NCBI GenBank assembly: GCA_964594045.1
Contig: CAZQKR010000043.1
Span: 1 to 33,675 of the forward strand
Length of the DNA stretch: 33,675 bases
Direction of reading: 5' to 3'
Source: UBA2365 sp964594045
GTDB lineage: Bacteria; Bacteroidota; Bacteroidia; Chitinophagales; Saprospiraceae
Shown: positions 27,178-33,675 of the stretch, one piece after another
How positions within the stretch are numbered: position 1 is the stretch's first letter
Layout of the letters: each line of letters begins with the position of its first letter
The notes under the pieces: model-generated
Database searches by the model: none
Told to the model about the DNA's origin: nothing
The model's input: only the letters and a program-made list of their open reading frames with translations
Position numbers and translations under genes: made by a program

Positions 27178-27187
27178 ATTCAAAATA

Positions 27188-27326
27188 TTAGATCATCAGA
27201 ACATTAGATCATTTGAACATTTGAACATCAGAACATTAGATCATTTGAACATTTGAACATCTGAACATTAGATCATTTGAACATTGGATCATTGGATCAT
27301 TGGATCATTTGAACATCTGATCATTT
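27188..27326. repeat. Octamer array complementary to the 16-base repeats
   Basis: A run of 8-base words of the type GATCATTT, GAACATTT, GAACATCA and GATCATTG. AGATCATT is the reverse complement of AATGATCT, the core of the preceding array, so the two arrays could pair into a long imperfect hairpin. Similar words recur near 27500-27562 and at 28662-28793. Confidence 0.75.
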
Positions 27327-27331
27327 AAAAC

Positions 27332-27497
27332 GGGATTCTTCGCTCCGCTCAGAATGACTATATTCTTGGTTTTAAAAAGGGGATGTGTGGCGGCTTACCG
27401 CCATTCATCCCCCATTTTTTACCCAATAGCATACACCTTCATTCCTGATACTCACAACACACGATCAGGACAGGTTCAACCAAAAGGAGAAATCTCG
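27332..27497. mobile_element. Second MITE-like element, diverged relative of 18861-19014
   Basis: The order of parts matches the element at 18861. A left arm ends in CAGAATGAC (27332-27358). The central imperfect palindrome 27379-27393/27398-27412 has GGGGATG..TGGCGG arms. A REP-like module at 27444-27474 has CCTGAT/ATCAGG arms and the tail GGACAGG. The right arm ends in GGAGAAATCT. Its ends are no longer perfect inverted repeats, so it is older or a recombined copy. The following 370 bases up to the next gene hold a few more octamer words (27500-27562) and nothing else I recognise. Confidence 0.6.
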
Positions 27498-27867
27498 ATG
27501 TTATGATCTGATCCTATAATGGTTTAATGATCTGATTGTTAAAACATTTGAGCATTTGAACACATAAATATTTTCGTCTTATCTTAACACTCCTTTTGTT
27601 GGAGCTGATTTTAAACCAGTCATCGCTGAGTATTCAATACCTTTTAGCAGGCAGAAAATTGTTTTCCAAACCATCTAACTTCGCAAAAACAGATTTTTTA
27701 GGTGACACGAAAGGATTTTTTATCATTCTTTTGTTATATTTACCTTACCGTATTATTACCTGATTGATAAGACTTGCTTCAAAACTGAGATAATTTGGAT
27801 TTTTCTAAATCAACCCTGTTTTAAATTGATCATCAACAATATTGTCCATCCATTAACCATTTTTACC

Positions 27868-28623
27868 ATGAAAAATATTTTAAACTTCGCTTTAGTAACT
27901 GTTTTTTGCCTGATAGCCTTTTCCGTATTTGCCAGTGAAGACTCTACCACGGTCTACAAGAAAAACGAAATAGGGCTCAATTTTGCATCTTTTTCGTATT
28001 TAGGATCGTCGGTAGGCTTTAACCCTTCACTTATTTACAAAAGACTGATAAACAAGGAAATTGCGTTTAAAACACAATTTGAACTTGAAAATAGTATTCG
28101 GGAGCCCTATTGGGAACAAGAAACAGAAGTTTATATTTCTAATACGGTCTATAAATCATGGGTTGACGGGTCTATATTTCAAAGAGATATCAGACTTTCT
28201 TTGGGAATTGAAGCTCGGGCAAAAGTACTTTCAACTTTGTCGTTTACGGGAGGTTTTGATGTTTTTGGCCTTTACCAGACTTCCTCATCTAAAACAACAG
28301 AATATGTTTACCGGATTGATTCAATTAAAAATGCAGGCACAATTTATCAAGCATACCAGAAAGATTTGATCGAAATGAATCCGATCTCTGAGCACAATTA
28401 TCGAGGTTATGGTTTGGGCGTTGGGGTAAATGGTGGCGCCATTATTCATTTGCACAAAAAATTATTGCTGACTTTTCAGGGAAGAATGGTGTTATATTTC
28501 GATTCCGGCAAGTTCGTTACCCTGGATCAGATAAATGGTACAACAATAGAATCTCCACATAATTACTATGGATTTAATTTTGATGTTTTATACAATAAAA
28601 TAGGACTCTTTTACTGCTTCTGA
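27868..28623 (+). CDS. Secreted outer-membrane beta-barrel-like protein
   Basis: A 251-residue protein from ATG 27868; the frame also opens upstream with a TTG at 27826, but the signal peptide starts at MKNILNFALVTVFCLIAF and is cleaved near FASED. The mature chain alternates strand-like segments (IGLNFASFSYLGSSVGFNPS, DIRLSLGIEARAKVL, YGLGVGVNGGAIIHL, LLLTFQGRMVLYF) and ends in KIGLFYCF, with a C-terminal phenylalanine typical of barrel proteins. No named family recognised. It is flanked on both sides by octamer repeats and stands alone. Function unknown. Confidence 0.7.
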   Translation: MKNILNFALVTVFCLIAFSVFASEDSTTVYKKNEIGLNFASFSYLGSSVGFNPSLIYKRLINKEIAFKTQFELENSIREPYWEQETEVYISNTVYKSWVDGSIFQRDIRLSLGIEARAKVLSTLSFTGGFDVFGLYQTSSSKTTEYVYRIDSIKNAGTIYQAYQKDLIEMNPISEHNYRGYGLGVGVNGGAIIHLHKKLLLTFQGRMVLYFDSGKFVTLDQINGTTIESPHNYYGFNFDVLYNKIGLFYCF

Positions 28624-28661
28624 TGTGCTTCCGGATTATAAAATGAAAATTTCATGATCTC

Positions 28662-28793
28662 CAAAATTCCAAACATCCAAACAATTCAAACATTCGGACA
28701 ATCAAACAATCGAACAGCTGAACATTTCGAACAGTTCAAACAAAAGATCATTAGATCATTTGAACATTAGATCATTTGAACATTTGAACATTT
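28662..28793. repeat. Low-complexity octamer repeat tract
   Basis: Words such as CCAAACAA, TCGAACAG, AGATCATT and TGAACATT follow one another with a period near 8-10 bases. Its right half is the same word set as 27188-27326. It lies between the beta-barrel gene and cysS. Confidence 0.7.
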
Positions 28794-28879
28794 TAAGCTT
28801 ATCTTTACGGCCTTATTATGAGGGAATTGAACCTTGGAATGATTTTTGGATCATTCCTTTTCATTCAGTTTAAGGTATT

Positions 28880-28887
28880 TAACTTTG
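28880..28887 (+). promoter_or_regulatory. TAnnTTTG -7 box for cysS
   Basis: TAACTTTG matches the Bacteroidota -7 consensus exactly and lies 40 bases before the cysS ATG, leaving a leader of about 30 bases. No convincing -33 TTTG at standard spacing. Confidence 0.45.
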
Positions 28888-28926
28888 TGGAAATATTCCA
28901 TTTACCTGCTGATCAAATAAAAACTT

Positions 28927-30423
28927 ATGGGATTGATCGATCAATTGGTGGTATTTAACAGCCTTTCCGGGAAAAAAGAAGTTTTTGAACCTCAGGTTCC
29001 CGGACAGGTGGGCATGTATGTTTGCGGACCGACGGTTTACAGCGATGTTCACCTGGGGAATGTCCGGACATTTATCAGTTTTGATATCATTTACCGATAT
29101 CTGAAACATCTGGGTTATAAAGTACGGTACGTAAGGAACCTGACCGATGTGGGCCACCTGCTCGACGACGGACAGGACAGGGTATCCAAACGTGCCCGGC
29201 TGGAACAGATCGAACCCATGGAGATCGTACAGAAGTATACCAACAGCTTCCACGATACACTGAGACTTTTCAATACACTGCCTCCTGACATCGAACCCCG
29301 GGCAACCGGCCACCTGATCGAACAGATCGAAATGGTGCAGGAGATCCTGGCCAACGGATTTGCCTACGAAAGGAACGGCTCAGTCTATTTTGACACCGTC
29401 AAATTTCACGAAACCTTTAAAAACTACGGGGAATTATCCGGCAGAAAGATAGAGGAATTATTTGCAGAAACCCGTGAAGACCTCAAAAATCAGGATGAAA
29501 AAAACCATCCTTCCGACTTTGCGATCTGGATGAAGGCTGCCGATGAGCATATCATGAAATGGAACTCTCCCTGGTCTGTAGGTTTTCCCGGCTGGCACCT
29601 GGAATGCTCCGTCATGAGTACCAAATACCTCGGAGAAACCTTTGATATCCATGGTGGTGGAAATGATCTGAAATTCCCGCATCATGAGAATGAGATCGCC
29701 CAGAATATCGGCGCACGCGGCAAAGCTCCCGTAAAGTACTGGCTGCATTCCAATATGTTGCTCATGAACGGTAAAAAAATGTCCAAAAGCGACGGAAATA
29801 CCATTTCTCCGGAAGAACTGATCACAGGCAACAGCCCACACGTGACCAAGGGCTACGATCCCATGGTGGTCAAGTTCTTTATGCTCCAATCACATTACCG
29901 CAGCACACTGGATCTGACCGATGAGGCGCTTCAGGCTGCTGAGAAAGGATATATTAAGCTCACTGAAAGCCTGAAAACGCTTGAAAAACTGTCTTCCGGA
30001 CAGGCCGGTACCGGCCAGCTCGATGAGGAGATCCATGGTCTGCTGGATCTGATCTCAGACGATATGAACGACGATTTCAACACGCCAAAAGCCATCTCCA
30101 GGTTGTTTGATCTGACCAATTACGTCAATAAACTCAAAGACGGGCATCTGCCTCAGGATGCTTTAGGAACCGCTTGTCTGGAACGAATGAAAGTTGAGTT
30201 CAGGGCCTTTTTCCTGGATGTTTTCGGGTTGAGTATGGAGTCTGCTCAGGGCAATGGCGACCACACGGTGGAAGGCCTGATGGACCTGGTCATAGCCATC
30301 AGACAAAAAGCCCGTGAACAAAAAAACTGGGATACTTCAGATCAGATCCGCGACGGACTGGATAAAATCGGAATTCAGCTTAAAGACGGAAAAGACGGAA
30401 CCGTTTGGTCTAAAAAGTCCTGA
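28927..30423 (+). CDS. cysS: Cysteinyl-tRNA synthetase
   Basis: Charges tRNA-Cys with cysteine in the cytoplasm. 498 residues, normal length. All class Ia landmarks are visible: zinc ligands C33 (YVCGPTVY), C227 (WHLECS), H252 and E256 (HHENE); HIGH-type motif HLGN at 42-45; and KMSKS at 284-288. The linker and C-terminal DALR-like helical domain (about 350-430) end in a short KDGTVW tail. It sits alone with its own promoter-like element and is followed 107 bases later by the glutaminyl cyclase gene on the same strand. A housekeeping gene with background composition, useful as contrast with the AT-rich defence operon. Confidence 0.98.
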   Translation: MGLIDQLVVFNSLSGKKEVFEPQVPGQVGMYVCGPTVYSDVHLGNVRTFISFDIIYRYLKHLGYKVRYVRNLTDVGHLLDDGQDRVSKRARLEQIEPMEIVQKYTNSFHDTLRLFNTLPPDIEPRATGHLIEQIEMVQEILANGFAYERNGSVYFDTVKFHETFKNYGELSGRKIEELFAETREDLKNQDEKNHPSDFAIWMKAADEHIMKWNSPWSVGFPGWHLECSVMSTKYLGETFDIHGGGNDLKFPHHENEIAQNIGARGKAPVKYWLHSNMLLMNGKKMSKSDGNTISPEELITGNSPHVTKGYDPMVVKFFMLQSHYRSTLDLTDEALQAAEKGYIKLTESLKTLEKLSSGQAGTGQLDEEIHGLLDLISDDMNDDFNTPKAISRLFDLTNYVNKLKDGHLPQDALGTACLERMKVEFRAFFLDVFGLSMESAQGNGDHTVEGLMDLVIAIRQKAREQKNWDTSDQIRDGLDKIGIQLKDGKDGTVWSKKS

Positions 30424-30530
30424 AAATTACTCCCTAAGCTGAATTAACAAAGTTTTATACATTCAAATATCATAATTTGATCCCGCTTTCGTTTCATTTG
30501 CTTAAAATTGTCCTGAATAAATTTTTGATC

Positions 30531-31526
30531 ATGTTCAATGCCAGATTTCTTATAGTGATGTTGATTTTTGCCCTGGGAGTATTCGCCTGCAAAAACGAAG
30601 AAAAGACATCCGAACAGACCGAACCGGAAACAATACAGCAACAAAGAGTGAAAATACCGGCTTTCAACGGGGACAGCGCATATGTTTTTGTGGAAAAGCA
30701 ACTTTCGTTCGGCACCCGCGTTCCCGGTTCACCTGGCCACCTGGCTACCCAAAAATGGCTGGTGGAAAAATTGCGCTCCTATGGCGCTGAAGTCGGCCTG
30801 CAGCCTTTCAAAGCCAAAATCTATAACGGCCAGGTCTGGGATGCCGCCAATATCATCGCCAGGATCAATCCGGATAAAAAACAGAGATACATCATAGCTG
30901 CCCATTACGACACCCGGTACATTGCGGAAAAAGATCCCGATCCGGCAAAACGGAATTTGCCCATTATGGGAGCTGATGACGGCGGGAGCGGCGTGGCAGT
31001 CATTCTGGAGCTTGCGCGCATCATTCATGAAAATCCGGTAGACCTGGGAATCGATTTTGTTTTGTTCGATGCCGAAGACAACGGAAACAACGACGATGAC
31101 AACAGTTGGTGTCTTGGGGCCCAACACTGGTCAAGAGAAGCCGTCAAAAGCAAATACAAGGCAGAATGGGGCATTTTACTGGACCTGGTTGGAGCAAAAG
31201 GGGCGCGCTTTCCAAAAGAGTACTTCAGCCAGCAATTTGCTCCGGATCTTCACAATAAGGTCTGGGATCTTGCCATTGGTATGGGATACGGCGACCTGTT
31301 CGAAAACACCAAACGCGGTGTGGTCAATGACGACCACTACCATGTGAACACCATCGCCAGGATCCCGATGATCGACATCATCAATATTCCGAATGAAAAC
31401 GGTTCTTTCGGGCATTACCACCATACCCACCTGGATGACATCGGGATCATCGACAGAAATGTGCTGAGGAAAACCGGGCAGGTGGTCACTGCAGTGTTAT
31501 ACCGTACTTCCGATGGAAGCTTCTGA
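30531..31526 (+). CDS. Glutaminyl-peptide cyclotransferase-like lipoprotein (M28 fold)
   Basis: A 331-residue lipoprotein; ATG 30531 gives the signal peptide FLIVMLIFALGVFAC with lipobox cysteine 20, whereas the frame's earlier TTG at 30477 would lengthen it without need. The M28-type zinc site is visible: AHYDTR (124-129), GADDGGSG (147-154, D149/D150), DAEDNG (180-185, E182), and GHYHHTHLDD (294-303) carrying the late histidine. The WDAANIIARI and LLDLVGAKGARF segments are those of the type II (animal-like) glutaminyl cyclases found in Bacteroidota, such as the Porphyromonas enzyme. Likely role: turning N-terminal glutamine of exported proteins into pyroglutamate in the periplasm. An aminopeptidase of the same fold is the alternative. 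Confidence 0.82.
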   Translation: MFNARFLIVMLIFALGVFACKNEEKTSEQTEPETIQQQRVKIPAFNGDSAYVFVEKQLSFGTRVPGSPGHLATQKWLVEKLRSYGAEVGLQPFKAKIYNGQVWDAANIIARINPDKKQRYIIAAHYDTRYIAEKDPDPAKRNLPIMGADDGGSGVAVILELARIIHENPVDLGIDFVLFDAEDNGNNDDDNSWCLGAQHWSREAVKSKYKAEWGILLDLVGAKGARFPKEYFSQQFAPDLHNKVWDLAIGMGYGDLFENTKRGVVNDDHYHVNTIARIPMIDIINIPNENGSFGHYHHTHLDDIGIIDRNVLRKTGQVVTAVLYRTSDGSF

Positions 31527-31689
31527 TCTGATCCGTTCAGTGATAACAAAATGATATCCGGTGACTGATTTATTAACATCTGAAAAATATAACAGCGCCT
31601 TTTTTATCGTTAAATACCCGTGTGGCCAAAAACAAACACACAAATGGTTTTGTTTAGCAATCATCTGACAACAAGGTAAATACAACAAA

Positions 31690-33546
31690 ATGCTTAGATT
31701 TTTTCTGATATATGTAGTTTGCTTTTTCCTGGTCTCTTCCATTTCGGCTCAGGAAGCCAATCTGGCTGCAAACTATTTTCGGGAAGGTGAATTTGAAAAA
31801 GCGGCTGCCTTGTATGAAAAACTGTATAAACAGCACAACTATAACGACTACTATTTCACTCAGTTTTACAAAAGCCTGATCAATCTGGGTGATTTTACAC
31901 GTTGTGAAAAGGAAGTGGATGCCTTCCTGAAGGCTAAACCGAAGGAAATACACATGCTCGTCCACAAAGGCAACCTGTATGAAGCCCAGGGCAAAGATGC
32001 CGAGGCTAAAAAGTGGTACGATCAGGCGATCAGACAAATGGGTGCAGATAACCGACAGGTGTTGATGGTGGCCAATGCATTTATGGGCTACAACAAGCTC
32101 GATTATGCAAAGGAAAGCTATGAAAAAGGCATTCAGCTGACCAAAGATGAAAGTCAGTTTGCCAGCAATCTGGCAGAATTGTACCGGCGGTCAGGTGATC
32201 TGGACCAAATGGTCAGATATTACATCATTTTCGCCAAAAACAGCCCCAATAACCTCAAATACATTAAACAGGTGCTGCAGATGAGCATGACTGACAGCCT
32301 TTCTGTCATCCTGGAAAGCAAACTTTTCGAACACATACAGCTCGAACCTGAAGAAATTGTTTATCCGGATTTACTCGGTTGGCTTTTTGTGAACAATAAA
32401 GCATATGCCAAAGCCCTGAGACAATACATCGCTTTGGACAAGCGCCTGGATGAAAACGGAACAAGGGTCTTTGAACTGGCCAACGCTGCTGAAAAAGATG
32501 AAGACTTCAGCACTGCCATCCGTGCTTACAGGTATCTGGCTGAGGAAAAACCGGGTACCAACAGCTATAAAATTGAATCCAAACGGAAAATGCTGTTTTG
32601 TATGAGACAGCAGATCAATGTTTCTGCCGACATCGAAGAATCCGAACTGCTCGCCATCGACAGCACCTACGCTGATGCCCTTCAAAAAATGGGACTGAAC
32701 AATAGTACTGCAGAATTATCCATCGAATACGCCAACTTTCTCGCCTACTACCGCAATGATCTGCCAAAAGCCATCCAGATACTGGAAGAGATCATCAACA
32801 GAAAAGAACTCAATGACCGGATCGTCGCGCGGGCAAAACTGGACCTCGGCGATCTCTACCTGATCAACGGAGAGATCTGGGAAGGCAGCCTGCTGTTCAG
32901 CCAGGTGGATAAGGCTTTTCAGGAGGGCTTTCTCGGCGAACTGGCACGTTTCAAAAATGCACGGCTGTTTTATTTTAACGGAGAATTTGAATGGGCGAAA
33001 ATTCAACTGGATGTATTGAAACGATCCACCTCAAAACTGATCTCCAACGATGCGATCGACATTTCTGTTTTCATCTCAGAGAATACCGGTCTGGATTCAA
33101 CGACTGTTGCCCTGAGCATGTATGCAAAAGCTGAATTGCTTTGCGTGCAGCACCGTTACAATGAAGCTTTTTCCAGGCTTGACTCCATATTGTTTTTATT
33201 TCCCGAACATGAACTGGAAGACGATGTTTTTTATCTCAAGGCAAAAACCTATGCTGAATTAAAGGATTATTCCGCTGCCGTTCAGTATTATACCAAAATA
33301 ATTGAAGGCCACGCGGAAGATATCCGGGGGGACAATGCCCTGTTTGAGTTGGCCTCGCTTTATGAAACCATATTGAATGAACCCGAAAAGGCAAAAAAAC
33401 TGTATGAAAAAATATTTATGGAGCACTCCAACAGTACTTTTGCCATCGAAGCCAGGCAGCGTTACCGCAATCTGGCAGAACATTTAAAAACAGATGATGA
33501 AATGTCTGCAGAAGATCAATTTATGCGTGGTTTGCATAACCCCTGA
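31690..33546 (+). CDS. Secreted tetratricopeptide-repeat protein
   Basis: A 618-residue protein with a signal peptide (FFLIYVVCFFLVSSISAQ, about 1-21). The rest is helical with TPR-like units: ANYFREGEFEKAAALYEKLY, NLYEAQGKDAEAKKWYDQAI, ELYRRSGDLDQMVRYYIIFA, a mid region of degenerate repeats, and C-terminal AKTYAELKDYSAAVQYYTKI and LASLYETILNEPEKAKKLYE. It is probably periplasmic and scaffolds partners; no enzyme domain. The last codons HNP and the TGA stop fall inside the first unit of a 32-base tandem repeat that starts at 33541, so the native C-terminus may have been changed by the repeat. Confidence 0.85.
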   Translation: MLRFFLIYVVCFFLVSSISAQEANLAANYFREGEFEKAAALYEKLYKQHNYNDYYFTQFYKSLINLGDFTRCEKEVDAFLKAKPKEIHMLVHKGNLYEAQGKDAEAKKWYDQAIRQMGADNRQVLMVANAFMGYNKLDYAKESYEKGIQLTKDESQFASNLAELYRRSGDLDQMVRYYIIFAKNSPNNLKYIKQVLQMSMTDSLSVILESKLFEHIQLEPEEIVYPDLLGWLFVNNKAYAKALRQYIALDKRLDENGTRVFELANAAEKDEDFSTAIRAYRYLAEEKPGTNSYKIESKRKMLFCMRQQINVSADIEESELLAIDSTYADALQKMGLNNSTAELSIEYANFLAYYRNDLPKAIQILEEIINRKELNDRIVARAKLDLGDLYLINGEIWEGSLLFSQVDKAFQEGFLGELARFKNARLFYFNGEFEWAKIQLDVLKRSTSKLISNDAIDISVFISENTGLDSTTVALSMYAKAELLCVQHRYNEAFSRLDSILFLFPEHELEDDVFYLKAKTYAELKDYSAAVQYYTKIIEGHAEDIRGDNALFELASLYETILNEPEKAKKLYEKIFMEHSNSTFAIEARQRYRNLAEHLKTDDEMSAEDQFMRGLHNP

Positions 33547-33675
33547 TGCTCATTATACTCGATCAGGACAGGCCCTGATGCTCATTATACTCGATCAGGA
33601 CAGGCCCTGATGCTCATTACACTCGATCAGGACAGGCCCTGATGCTCATTACACTCGATCAGGACAGGCCCTGAT
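33541..33675. repeat. 32-base REP-like tandem array, four units plus a partial
   Basis: Units start at 33541, 33573, 33605, 33637 and 33669 (partial, cut by the window end). Each carries CCTGATGCTCATTA near its start and CGATCAGGACAGG near its end, so CCTGAT and ATCAGG can pair into a small hairpin. Units 1-2 read TTATAC where units 3-4 read TTACAC. Single related modules occur at 18962-18993 and 27444-27474. The first unit contains the TPR gene stop. Confidence 0.9.

Overview
The window looks like a chromosomal piece of a Bacteroidota genome, possibly from the Saprospiria side, though that finer placement is a guess. The evidence is the gene repertoire: an outer-membrane beta-barrel receptor with a carboxypeptidase-regulatory-like N-terminal domain, a lipoprotein glutaminyl cyclase of the M28 fold, secreted DUF2541-like and beta-barrel proteins, and several TAnnTTTG promoter elements typical of that phylum. 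No rRNA, tRNA or CRISPR array was seen.

Region 1 (24-15658) is one tightly packed plus-strand defence operon: hsdM, a dinD-like gene, hsdS, a TrlF-type PHP-plus-ATPase gene, hsdR, and a 1992-residue protein joining a sacsin/Hsp90-type ATPase head to a UPF1-like SF1 helicase tail. Junctions are a 4-base overlap or gaps of 1, 1, 2 and 14 bases, so the type I restriction-modification genes and the three accessory genes are probably co-transcribed. The last gene is clearly AT-rich compared with the housekeeping genes further right. This is the best candidate for an undescribed or poorly described system: a type I R-M complex with three built-in partners.

Region 2 (15659-20554) opens with the remains of a hipBA locus: two 18-base operator-like repeats, an intact HipB-type regulator and a HipA cut to 37 codons. 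Then come a DUF6398-like protein, a SAM-dependent methyltransferase, a Crp/Fnr regulator on the minus strand, a MITE-like palindromic element, and a thioredoxin-like protein next to a thioredoxin reductase, which probably form a redox pair.

Region 3 (20555-23812) is dominated by two copies of a 390-base element that are identical by eye. The element is noncoding, packed with inverted TRCTGAC motifs that form successive hairpins. The copies lie as direct repeats 2235 bases apart and flank a two-gene minus-strand cassette (alpha/beta-hydrolase lipoprotein and a small beta-barrel protein).

Region 4 (23813-33675) holds a TonB-dependent-receptor-like barrel, a DUF2541-like secreted protein, a long low-complexity intergenic zone (16-base tandem repeats, complementary octamer arrays, a second MITE-like element), another beta-barrel protein, cysS, a glutaminyl-cyclase lipoprotein and a TPR protein. 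The TPR gene's stop codon lies inside the first unit of a 32-base tandem array that runs off the window. That 32-base unit also occurs inside both MITE-like elements, so one REP-like family links three loci.
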